Of a stretch of 64,000 nt of DNA, positions 49,730 to 58,957 are shown one piece after another (position 1 is the stretch's first letter; each line of letters opens with the position of its first letter). The notes below the pieces were generated by a model. The model saw only the letters and a list, made by a program, of their open reading frames with translations, searched no databases and had not been told where the DNA came from. The stretch is from an uncultured Thermomicrobiales bacterium. GTDB taxonomy: Bacteria > Chloroflexota > Chloroflexia > Thermomicrobiales > UBA6265. The translations under genes were made by a program, and so were the position numbers. Location: assembly GCA_902806335.1 (NCBI GenBank), contig CADCWG010000131.1, forward strand, positions 16,129 through 80,128, written 5' to 3'.

Positions 49730-50779
49730 CTAGTAGGCGTTCGCGATCTCCTGCGCCGCGTTGGTGGCGTCGAAGAACTTGTCCGGGTTGATGATCTTGG
49801 GCGCGATCTGCTCGCCCGCGGCGTACGCGGCGAGGGTCTCGAACGCCTTCGGGCCGAAGCGCGGGTTGCACTCGACCGTCGCGGCCATCTTGCCGTCGAT
49901 GATCGCCTGCAGCGCATCGCGTGAGCCGTCCACCGAGACGATGATCACGTCCTTGCCCGGCACCTTGCCCTGGGCCTCGAGCGCGAGGATCGCGCCGATC
50001 GCCATCTCGTCGTTGTGCGCGTAGACCGCAGTCGCGGTCGGGTTCGCGGCGTAGAGGGTCTCGAACGTCTGCCGCCCGAGGTCGCGCGCGAAGTCACCGG
50101 TCTGGGAGGCGACGATCTGCATGTTCGGGAAGCCAGCCGACGCCGCCGGGGTGCCGAGGTGGTCGGCGTTGTTGTAGGTGCCCGCCAGGTAGTCCCGGAA
50201 GCCCTTCTGGCGGTCGATGGCCGGCGAGGACCCGGTTGTGCCCTCGAGCTCGATGATCTGGGCGGTCCCGTTGGTGACACGGGCCAGGAACTCGGCCGCC
50301 CGGGCACCTTCCTGGACGAAGTCCGAGCCGATGAAGCAGACGTACTCCTCACCCGGCCGGGCGATCTCCTCGTTGACGTTGCGGTCGAGGAGGATGACCG
50401 GGATGCCGGCCGCCTTCGCCTTCACGCAGGCCTGGGCCAGCGGGTCCTCGGTGCTCGGCGCGAGGAAGATCAGATCCACCCGCTGCGCGATCATCGAGTC
50501 GACATCGGAGATCTGCTTGGCGTCGGAGCCGTCCGCGTTGGTGTAGATCAGCTCGTGCCCGAGCCGCTGCGCCTCCGAGCGCATGCTCTCGGTCTGCGCG
50601 ATCCGCCAGGGGTTGTTCTCCTCGACCTGGGCGAAGCCGACCTTGTAGTTCGGCTTCTGGGCGAGGGGCGGCGGGGCGGCGAAGGTCGTGCGGGCGATGC
50701 GCGGGGCGAAGGCGGCGACGCCGGCCCCGGCGACGGCCACCTTGATCAGGTTACGACGCGACAGCTCGCGGTCCAACAC
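49730..50779 (-). CDS. Sugar-binding periplasmic protein (RbsB-like)
   Basis: SRRNLIKVAVAGAGVAAFAPRIA (TAT-like), NYKVGFAQVEENNPWRIAQTESMRSEAQRLGHELIYTNADGSDAKQISDVDSMIAQRVDLIFLAPSTEDPL. Confidence 0.92.
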   Translation of the reverse strand: MLDRELSRRNLIKVAVAGAGVAAFAPRIARTTFAAPPPLAQKPNYKVGFAQVEENNPWRIAQTESMRSEAQRLGHELIYTNADGSDAKQISDVDSMIAQRVDLIFLAPSTEDPLAQACVKAKAAGIPVILLDRNVNEEIARPGEEYVCFIGSDFVQEGARAAEFLARVTNGTAQIIELEGTTGSSPAIDRQKGFRDYLAGTYNNADHLGTPAASAGFPNMQIVASQTGDFARDLGRQTFETLYAANPTATAVYAHNDEMAIGAILALEAQGKVPGKDVIIVSVDGSRDALQAIIDGKMAATVECNPRFGPKAFETLAAYAAGEQIAPKIINPDKFFDATNAAQEIANAY

Positions 50780-51200
50780 GGTCCACTTCTCCTCACGACG
50801 ACGTGGGACACCGGTCCCGGTACGCGCGGGGCGCCGTCGCCCCGTCTACCCATCCCGACTGCGCGACGCGAGCCCCGCCGGGCGCCTAATGGGCGTCGAG
50901 CGGACAGCACGGGTTCGGCCTCGGAGACAGTTCGCTGGCGATTGTCGGGCTCGGCCGGCAGGATCGTCAAGCTTCCCCCGAACGGCCTCCCCCGATGGGA
51001 ACCCGGCGGGCCGGTCGCCTCGCCGAGGTCCTCCCGGCGGGCGTTGACGGCAGCGTCGACGGCACTAAACTGCCGCGCGGCAGGACCTCTGGCGGCGCCC
51101 TTGCCCGTCGGGGCCACCCCAGAGCCCGACGGTTGCTCCGCCCGGGCACCGGGAACAATCGCCGACGCGGCACATTCGACGATCCACGGCGGGGGACTCC

Positions 51201-52373
51201 TTGCGAATCACCGACGTCACCACCATCAAGCTCCACTACGACATGCCCGTGCCGATGGCCGACGCCATCCACTACATGCCGGCCCGCCCGACCCTGCTGG
51301 TCCAGGTCCACACCGACGGTGGCCTCGTCGGCCTCGGCGAGGCGGCCGCCTACGGCGGGGCGCTCGCCAGCACCGAGGCGGTGATCCTCAACGAGCTGCG
51401 CGACACCCTGCTCGGTGAGGACCCGTTTACCGTCGAGCGCCTCTGGGCGAAGATGGCCACCCGCTCCCACCAGCGCGGCCGCAGCGGCATGCTGATGATG
51501 GCGATCAGCGGCATCGACATCGCGCTCTGGGACATCATCGGCCAGGCGACGAAGACGCCGCTCTACCGCCTCCTCGGCGGCTACCGCGACGAGGTCACCG
51601 CCTACGCCTCGGCCGGCTTCTACGCCCGCGACAAGGGCGTCGCCGACCTCGCCGAGGAGGTGGGCACCTACGCCTCGCGCGGCTTCAAGCACGTCAAGAT
51701 CAAGGTCGGCCGCAACCCCGAGGTCCTGCTCAACCCGCTCCACGCGATGCAGGCCCACGACTACGCGACGGTCTCCCTCGAGGAGGACGCCGAGCGGGTC
51801 CGCGCCGCTCGGGCGGCCGTCGGCCCCAGGGTCGGGCTCGCGATCGACGCCAACAACGCCTGGACGCCGTCGATCGCCCTCGAGTTCATGCAGGGCGTCG
51901 GCGAGGCCAGGATCTCCTGGCTCGAGGAACCGGTCTCGACCGACGACCTCGACGGCAGCGCCGACGTGGCGCGGACGCTCGCGACGCCCGTCGCCGGCTA
52001 CGAGACCGAGACGGGGCTGCCGGGCTTCCGCGACTTGATCGCCCGCCGCGCCGTCGACATCGTCCAGCCCGACGTGATCTGGACCGGCGGCATCACGGAG
52101 TGCCGCAAGGTCGCGGCGCTCGCCCAGGCCGCCGGCCTGCCGGTCATCCCGCACGTCTTCTCGTCGGCCGTGAGCACGGCCGCGAACATCCACCTGATCG
52201 CCTCGATCCCTAACGCCGGCCTGCTCGAGTTCGACCAGAACCCGAACCCGCTCCGCGACGAACTCTTCGAGGAGCCCTTCACCGTCTCGCCGGACGGCAC
52301 CGTCTCCCTTCCCGACCGCCCCGGTCTCGGGGTAACGCTGCGTCAGGACACCGTGGACCGCTACCGGGTCTAG
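51201..52373 (+). CDS. Mandelate racemase/muconate lactonizing enzyme family protein
   Basis: MRITDVTTIKLHYDMPVPMADAIHYMPARPTLLVQVHTDGGLVGLGEAAAYGG, FKHVKIKVGRNP, LAIDANNAWTP, WLEEPVSTDD, DIVQPDVIWTGGITEC. Confidence 0.92.
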   Translation: MRITDVTTIKLHYDMPVPMADAIHYMPARPTLLVQVHTDGGLVGLGEAAAYGGALASTEAVILNELRDTLLGEDPFTVERLWAKMATRSHQRGRSGMLMMAISGIDIALWDIIGQATKTPLYRLLGGYRDEVTAYASAGFYARDKGVADLAEEVGTYASRGFKHVKIKVGRNPEVLLNPLHAMQAHDYATVSLEEDAERVRAARAAVGPRVGLAIDANNAWTPSIALEFMQGVGEARISWLEEPVSTDDLDGSADVARTLATPVAGYETETGLPGFRDLIARRAVDIVQPDVIWTGGITECRKVAALAQAAGLPVIPHVFSSAVSTAANIHLIASIPNAGLLEFDQNPNPLRDELFEEPFTVSPDGTVSLPDRPGLGVTLRQDTVDRYRV

Positions 52374-52496
52374 CGGTCAACCCTCGCGCTGTGCCTACAA
52401 TCGCGCACGACACCGAAGCACCCGCGTCACACCCCGTCACGGCAGACTGACGGCTAACGGCTGAGCGCTGACAGCGAAGACCTCCGGAGGAGAGCG

Positions 52497-53282
52497 ATGC
52501 GGCTCCAGGGCAAGGTGGCAATCGTCACGGGCGCGGCGCAGGGGATCGGCCGGGCGATCGCCCTCGCCTACGCCCGCGAGGGGGCGAGCGTGGTCGTCGC
52601 CGACATGAACGCCGACGGTGCCCGGGGCGTCGCCGACGAGATCGCGGCGCTCGGCGGCCCGGCCGGAGCGGCCCCGTTCCAGATCGACGTCCGCGACAAG
52701 GACCGGGCCGAGGCGATGGTCGCGGCGGCCGTCGCCGACTTTGGCGGCCTGGATATCCTCGTCAACAACGCCGGGCTGCTCGAGATCAGGCCCTTCTTCG
52801 ACACGGACGAGGCGCTCTGGGACAAGATGTTCGACGTCAACTGCAAGGGCCTGCTCTGGTGCTCCCAGGCCGCCGCCCGGCGGATGGTCGAGCAGGGCCG
52901 GGGCGGCAAGATCATCAACCTCGCCTCCCAGGCCGGGCGGCGGGGCGAAGCGCTGGTGCTCGCCTACTGCGCCAGCAAGGCCTGCGTGATCAACATGACC
53001 CAGTCGATGGCGCTCGCGCTGGCGCCGCACAAGATCAACGTCAACGCCATCTCGCCGGGCGTCGTGGACACGGCGGCGTGGGTCAAGCTCGACCAGCAGT
53101 TCGCCGACCTGCTCGGCATGGAGCCGGGCGAGCCGAAGCGCACGTTCACGGCGTCGATCCCCCTCGGCCGGATCGAGCAGCCCGAGGACCTGACCGGGAT
53201 GGCGATCTTCCTCGCCTCCGCCGAGTCGGACTACATCACCCAGCAGACCTACAACGTCGACGGCGGCAACTGGCCGAGCTGA
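52497..53282 (+). CDS. Short-chain dehydrogenase/reductase (sugar alcohol/3-oxoacyl reductase-like)
   Basis: VAIVTGAAQGIGRAIALAYAREGASVVVADMNADG (TGxxxGxG), LVNNAGLLE, YCASKACVINMTQSMALALAPHKINVNAISPGVVDT (YxxxK). Confidence 0.94.
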   Translation: MRLQGKVAIVTGAAQGIGRAIALAYAREGASVVVADMNADGARGVADEIAALGGPAGAAPFQIDVRDKDRAEAMVAAAVADFGGLDILVNNAGLLEIRPFFDTDEALWDKMFDVNCKGLLWCSQAAARRMVEQGRGGKIINLASQAGRRGEALVLAYCASKACVINMTQSMALALAPHKINVNAISPGVVDTAAWVKLDQQFADLLGMEPGEPKRTFTASIPLGRIEQPEDLTGMAIFLASAESDYITQQTYNVDGGNWPS

Positions 53283-54176
53283 CCAAGAATCGGGTCCACG
53301 CCACCTGCCTGGTCAACTCCGGTCGCGTTCACCGCTCGCGATCACGGGTTCGGAGACGCGGGCCGGGCCACCCCCATCACGGGGCGGCCGGCCGCATCGG
53401 GTGAGGCTGAAGGTTCAGAAGCCGCGCGGTTCCATCGGTCCAGTCCCGACGGGACGCCCGACCGGTCGTTGGGCCAGGTCCCGCTCGGACAGGACCTGGA
53501 CCTGTTCGATCGACGCCACGCCTCCCACGGGGTCCCGCCTCGGTACGGGTCGACTGACTACGGGCAGCGGCGACGGCAGACGTCTCCGCGCGCGGCGGAC
53601 CGGGCGCAGCGGCATCGGTCCCCGGGAGCTCTTCTCCATGACCCTCTCCTTCGTGGAGACGGCGAGCCACGCCGCGTCGCGCGGCTCGTCCCTGCGACGG
53701 ATCAATCGTATTACGTCAATGCAAGACGGGTGCCCGGCTGGCGCGACCGTCGCCGCGGCAGCGGGCCGTCGGCGTACCGGACGGGCAGCACGCTGCACCC
53801 GTTGGGGCGAACACGGGGCGTGCCCATGTCGGGAACCGTCGGACGCCATCAGGGGACTCGCCCGACGTCCCGGTCGTGTCCGCACGCCGGCGACGTTGGA
53901 CGGCGGAGCGCCTAGACGGGCACGTCCGCCTGCGGACCGGCCGGCCAAAGCCCGGGTGACCACCCGGATTCCGTACAACGCCGGCGGACCGACGACCTCT
54001 GTCCGAGGAGTGCCGATCATCCGTCCCGGGTGCGCTATGTCTAATCGAACCAGAACCAGAACCGGGTAGCACCGCACCGACCGCGGCCACGGTGGCCGCC
54101 GCTGGGCGTACAATCGGCCGCCGATAGCCCGCGGATCACCGGCTACCCAACCCCAACCGTCGCTGAGGAGACGTCC

Positions 54177-54551
54177 GTGCAGATCGACCCGAGCCCGGCC
54201 TACGACCACCGCCTCGCGGAGCGGGTCGTCACCTACCTCCAGACCAAGGACGTCACCCTCTTCCCCTTCACCGCCCGCTTCGACGCCGAGCGCCGCCGGG
54301 CCTTCATCCGGGACCTGCGGGAGGGGCTCTCCGACCTCACGGACAGCGGCAGCGCCCGCAAGACCTCCGCGTCGGGCTTCATCATGCGCGACCAGCGCCT
54401 GCGCCAGGTCATCGAGGAGTGGGCGGCGGCCGGCGGCGGCTGGCCGCGGGGTGCCGACCCCCGCGACGACGACACCGCCCTCGGGGCCGTCTCCGACGAG
54501 GACGCGGCACCCTTCTCCCCCACCAACTCGCCGACGCGCCCGAGTCGCTAG
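54177..54551 (+). CDS. Hypothetical protein
   Basis: MQIDPSPAYDHRLAERVVTYLQTKDVTLFPFTARFDAERRRAFIRDLREGLSDLTDSGSARKTSASGFIMRDQRLRQVIEEWAAAGGGW; protein-like helical composition, no recognised family. Confidence 0.65.
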   Translation: MQIDPSPAYDHRLAERVVTYLQTKDVTLFPFTARFDAERRRAFIRDLREGLSDLTDSGSARKTSASGFIMRDQRLRQVIEEWAAAGGGWPRGADPRDDDTALGAVSDEDAAPFSPTNSPTRPSR

Positions 54552-55232
54552 GCTCGCTACGGTCTCGGTGAACGCGAGCGGGTCAGGCGCAGCCAATCGC
54601 CGGCGCCTGGACTGACCCGCCGTCGACCGAGGCACCATTGGCCTTTGGGCTCCCGCACGCCTGTGGCCGTAAGTCGTCGGCCAAGTTGTCGTGTGCCGTC
54701 GGCCTGGCCGTGTAGGTTGACGCCCAGATGTCTAATGGCAGGATCGGAGGCGTGCCGATGGCCCCCCTTCTGGGGCTAGCCCTGAGGCCTGGGACGAACC
54801 CGTCGACCATTCCGCCAGGCGAGGCCCCGACGTTCCCGAGGGAGCCATGCCGCCCGCAACCTGGGCAATCGCTTGGGCTTCGCCCGGCGGGCTCGCAGCC
54901 GGTTTGGTGCCCGGTTTCGACTCCAGATGATCGCTGACGCTCCGCTCGGCGGGAATGCAGCCGGCGTGAGCCGAACTCGCCCTGAACCCGGGGTTTGTAC
55001 CGGGTAGGCCCGGCCGCGGGCACGCGTCCGATCCCGCCCGCGAGCAACCGGATTCGGTGTGAACCCGGGACTTGCTCGGGTGCACTTGGCGATGGGCACG
55101 CCCGCCGACTACGACCGACCAACCGGATCCGGTAGCTGGCGGCGCCCAGCGCTTGGCATTGCCAGGCCGGGTGCCCCTGCCCGCTGACATCATCCAGCCG
55201 GTGAGAACGGTCCGCCGCGAAGGGTCCGTTGG

Positions 55233-56375
55233 CTACGCCGGCGTGAGCAGACGCGTCAGGGCGAGGTGCGGGTGGGGCGCCGCGTCCGCGTCGAGTGCCA
55301 GCGCCACCAGATCCTGACCGATGGCGGGGGCGAACTTGAACCCGTGCCCCGAGAAGCCGGCGCCAAGCGCGACCTGCGGGTGCTCCGGGTGGCGGTCCAC
55401 GACGAAGTCGGTGTCCGGGGTCATCGTGTAGAGGCAGACGGTCCGCCGCGTGACGGTCGGACGGAGCCCGCGCAGCAGGCGGCTGGCGGCGGCGTAGATC
55501 GGCGCCGCCTCCTCATCCCGCGCCTCCCGGTCCACCGTCTCCGGGTCGCTCGGCTGCCCCCCAGAGTGCTCGGCGACCTTGAGTCCGGCCTCGCCGCAGG
55601 CGATCGGAAAGCCGTAGATCTCGCCGGCGTCCGAGGCGGCGATCCAGACCGGGAACCGGGTCTCGTCGTAGGGCGCCGGGTCGTCGACCGCGAACCACCA
55701 GACAGTCTTGCGGAGCACCGTCAGCGGCAGGCCCAGCCCGGCGAGCATCGGACCCGCCCAGGCGCCGGCGGTGACGATCAGGCGGTCGGCGGTGTAGGTA
55801 CCCCGGTCGGTCTCGACTACGACCCCGTCGCCGTCGGTCCGCCACGACCGCGCGGGCTCGTGCTCCCGGATCGTGACCCCGAGGCCGCGTGCCGCCTGGC
55901 CCATCGCCCGGAGCGCCGGCTCGACCTCGAGGAACCCCGCCCGCGGGTCGAAGCACGCCTCGTACTCGTCGGGCACCGTCCACGCCGCGAACCGCCGGCG
56001 GACCTCGGCGCCGTCGAGCCACTCGAACGGGCTGCCCCACTCCTCGGCCGACCGGCGGGCGGCCCGCGCGTGGTCGTACCCCGGCGCGGCAAGGTCCAGG
56101 CACCCGATCCGGTGCAGGAGCTTCGTCCCGGTCTCGGCCTCGAGCGCCACCCACAGGTCGTCCGCCCGGCGGACGATCGGCACGTAGGTGGGAGACTCGG
56201 CGTAGGCGTGGCGGATGATCCGCGTCTGCCCGCCGTGGCTGCCGAGGGCGTGGACGTGGCCGAACTGCTCGAGCACGAGCGCCCGGACGCCCCGCTTGCC
56301 CAGCTCCCAGGCGGCGCCCGACCCCATGGTCCCGCCGCCGAGCACGATCACCTCGTAGTAGGACGACGGGACCAT
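55233..56375 (-). CDS. FAD-dependent oxidase, monomeric sarcosine oxidase / N-methyl-L-tryptophan oxidase family
   Basis: YYEVIVLGGGTMGSGAAWELGKRGVRALVLEQFGHVHALGSHGGQTRIIRHAYAESPTYVPI; VVDRHPEHPQVALGAGFSGHGFKFAPAIGQ. Confidence 0.93.
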   Translation of the reverse strand: MVPSSYYEVIVLGGGTMGSGAAWELGKRGVRALVLEQFGHVHALGSHGGQTRIIRHAYAESPTYVPIVRRADDLWVALEAETGTKLLHRIGCLDLAAPGYDHARAARRSAEEWGSPFEWLDGAEVRRRFAAWTVPDEYEACFDPRAGFLEVEPALRAMGQAARGLGVTIREHEPARSWRTDGDGVVVETDRGTYTADRLIVTAGAWAGPMLAGLGLPLTVLRKTVWWFAVDDPAPYDETRFPVWIAASDAGEIYGFPIACGEAGLKVAEHSGGQPSDPETVDREARDEEAAPIYAAASRLLRGLRPTVTRRTVCLYTMTPDTDFVVDRHPEHPQVALGAGFSGHGFKFAPAIGQDLVALALDADAAPHPHLALTRLLTPA

Positions 56376-56620
56376 GACGTACCTCCGGGCGGCGTGTCTC
56401 CGCGATTGGCCTGGTTGGGACCCCGGTTATACCAGGGATCGTCGCGGGTCCGCGGGGCCGACCATTCCCCGCATGTCTCGACCCCGCGGCAAACCACCGC
56501 CGGTCATTCGCGACCGCTCGTTTGAGGTCTCGCGGCCGCTCATCGGAGTCTCGCCGGCGAAGGGCCTGGACCGTCAGCCGTTGGCCCTACCCGTCAACGC
56601 GGCTGTGCACCGAGCGTCGG

Positions 56621-57565
56621 CTAGCCACCCCGTGCCGCGAGAAAGGCCCGGACTTCGTCGGCCGTCGGTGCGGCATCGTGGGCGCCCGCTCGGGTCACCG
56701 CCAGCGCACCGGCCGCGTTCGCCAACCGGAGGGCAGACCCCAGCGACTCACCGCGTGCCAGCTCTGCGGCCAGAATCCCGGCGAGCGCGTCGCCGGCGCC
56801 GAGCGTCGCCACCACGCCGACCGGCCAGCCCGGGACCGCGTGGGAGTCGTCGCGCTCGACCGCCACGAGTCCGTCGGGGCCGAGGGTCACCACCACCGCG
56901 GCGCACCCGTAGCGGCGGCGGATCACCGTCGCCGCGTCACGGGCCGCCACCACCCCGTCCACGCGCTGCCCGGCGAGCGCGGCGGCCTCGCCGGCGTTGG
57001 CGAGCAGCACGTCCGCCGCGCGCAGCAGTCCCTCGACCGGAGCCAGGTCGGCCGGGACTGGCGCGGCGCTCAGCACCACCGTCGCCCCGGCGGCCCGCGC
57101 CAACTCCGCGGCGCGAAGTGATGCGGCGGACGGGATCTCGAGCTGGAGCAGCAGCACGGCGGCGCGGGCGAAGAGGTCGTCGGCCGCCGCCAGGTCGGCC
57201 CCGTCGAGCCGTGCGGCGGCACCGGGCACGATCACAGACGCGTAGTCGTTCCCCTCGCCGACGAGCACCGTGCTCGCGCCGGTCGGGTGGATCGGATCGA
57301 CCGACACGCGGTCGACCGCGACCCCCGCCTCGGTCATCGCCGCCAGGAGCTGACGGCCGAAGACGTCGTCGCCCACCCGCGCCACGAGCGCCGAGCGGAC
57401 CCCGGCCCGGGCCGCCGCCACCGCCTGGTTGCCGCCCTTCCCGCCCGGGTGGACTGCGAAGTCGTGCCCGGGGAGCGTCTCTCCCCGTCGCGGCAGCCGG
57501 TCGGCGTTGGCGACGAGGTCGACGTGGACGCTGCCGACCGTGACGACGAGCGGCGGCCCGTCCAT
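56621..57565 (-). CDS. rbsK: Ribokinase / PfkB-family sugar kinase
   Basis: VTVGSVHVDLVANADRLPRRGETLPGHDFAVHPGGKGGNQAVAAARAG, VVATLGAGDALAGILAAELARG (GAGD). Confidence 0.9.
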   Translation of the reverse strand: MDGPPLVVTVGSVHVDLVANADRLPRRGETLPGHDFAVHPGGKGGNQAVAAARAGVRSALVARVGDDVFGRQLLAAMTEAGVAVDRVSVDPIHPTGASTVLVGEGNDYASVIVPGAAARLDGADLAAADDLFARAAVLLLQLEIPSAASLRAAELARAAGATVVLSAAPVPADLAPVEGLLRAADVLLANAGEAAALAGQRVDGVVAARDAATVIRRRYGCAAVVVTLGPDGLVAVERDDSHAVPGWPVGVVATLGAGDALAGILAAELARGESLGSALRLANAAGALAVTRAGAHDAAPTADEVRAFLAARGG

Positions 57566-57683
57566 CACGCCTCCTCGTCGCGGGCTCATCTTCGTCGTCC
57601 GCCCACGTCCGACGGCGATCGTTCGCCGGCCTCACCACGGGGTCGTGCCGCACCCAGGCGGACCGACGACCGGGACGGTCCGC

Positions 57684-58658
57684 TCACGTCGATGCCGCGA
57701 ACCGGTCGAGCCCCCCGCTCGCCAGTCCGACGAGGCGCCCGACGGCCATCGCGTCCTGCGCCTCCTGGGCCGCGGCGAGGGCGTCGATGTCGAGCCGACC
57801 CAGGGCGGCCAGGGCCCGTTGCACCCAGGCGATGTTTGCCGCGCACTCCGCGACCGGGTGCTCACGGACGGGAAACGTGTCGAAGTAGATCGTCCCCTCG
57901 TAGCCGCCGCGACGAAGCTGCCACAGCACCTCCAGGGTGGTCGTCGGGTGGACGCGACCGACCGCCAGGCCATCGTCGCCGCGACCGTACCCCTCGTTGA
58001 GGTGGACGCCGAACAGCTTGCGCTCCCGCAGCGCCAGCGCGGCCGACGCACCCGGGTGCTCGCCGGCCATCAGCGCGTGGCAGACGTCGAGCGTGACGCC
58101 GAAGTTCGCCAGGCCGACCTCCCGCACCGCGAGCAAGGCGTCGCCCATGCTCCGGATCAGCGCGAACCGGCGAGGCTCGGTCGGCTTGTACTCCACGCTG
58201 ACGCGGATGGCCGGGTCGTGCTCGGCCACTCGGCGAAAGCCGAGAAGCTCGCGCTCCCAGAGCCGGCTGTAGTCGACCTGGAAGGGGTAGTCGAAGCCGT
58301 CGTCGGCCATCCAGAGGACCACGTGGCCGGCGCCGAGCGCCGCTGCCTGGTCGACGGCCTCCAGGGCGATCCGGATCGCCCGCTCGCGCGTCGCCTCCCT
58401 GGGGCTCGTGAAGGCCCCGTCCGCGAACTCGGCGCCCTCGTACCGCAGGTTGATCCCGGTCGGCCGCAGGCCCGAATCGGCGATCGCCGTTCGGAGCTCC
58501 AACTCGGGTTGTGTGGTGAAGTGCTGGGGGTAGTTGAGCTCCACCGCGTTGAGGCCGGGAACGGTCGCCGCAGCGCGGAGCAGCCCAGGGGCATGGGGTC
58601 CCTCGGCCACCGGCTTGAACGAGTTGAGCCGCGTCGCGAACCGCCACGGCTTCGGCAT
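57684..58658 (-). CDS. Sugar phosphate isomerase/epimerase (xylose isomerase-like TIM barrel)
   Basis: VELNYPQHFT, ALGAGHVVLWMADDGFDYPFQVDYSRLWERELLGF, VSVEYKPTEPRRF, FGVTLDVCHALMAGEHPG, GVHLNEGYGRGDDGLAVG. Confidence 0.88.
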   Translation of the reverse strand: MPKPWRFATRLNSFKPVAEGPHAPGLLRAAATVPGLNAVELNYPQHFTTQPELELRTAIADSGLRPTGINLRYEGAEFADGAFTSPREATRERAIRIALEAVDQAAALGAGHVVLWMADDGFDYPFQVDYSRLWERELLGFRRVAEHDPAIRVSVEYKPTEPRRFALIRSMGDALLAVREVGLANFGVTLDVCHALMAGEHPGASAALALRERKLFGVHLNEGYGRGDDGLAVGRVHPTTTLEVLWQLRRGGYEGTIYFDTFPVREHPVAECAANIAWVQRALAALGRLDIDALAAAQEAQDAMAVGRLVGLASGGLDRFAAST

Positions 58659-58828
58659 CCTCGCCCCTCCGTCCAGGCCGCCTTCGCCCGACTCGCTCAC
58701 GCCGACGCTCTCCCGTCCCGCCGTTGTCGGTCGCCCTTGCCGCCAATTGCCAGGACATGGCCCCACTCGGACGCCATCCCAGGCACGCCCGTTGGCCGGC
58801 CCATCATGCCGTATCGGCCGGCTATCTG

Positions 58829-58856
58829 TTGACAGTCGGCCCAGCCCCGATATCCT
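58829..58856 (+). promoter_or_regulatory. Candidate sigma70-type promoter for the CUT1 importer operon
   Basis: TTGACA (58829-58834), 16-nt spacer, TATCCT (58851-58856), ~100 nt upstream of GTG 58958. Confidence 0.5.
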
Positions 58857-58957
58857 GCCAGCGCCCATGGGGACGGGCGGCGCCGCAGCCGTCCGGACGA
58901 CCCCGGTCGACGGGTCCGTGCGACGATCGCACGCGCCAGCGCGAGGAGAAGCGAACC

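Noticed and set aside
53415-54638. 407-aa minus-strand ORF covering the spacer and the 54177 gene
   Set aside because: Composition is Arg/Pro-rich and it overlaps a more plausible plus-strand ORF; no recognisable domain.
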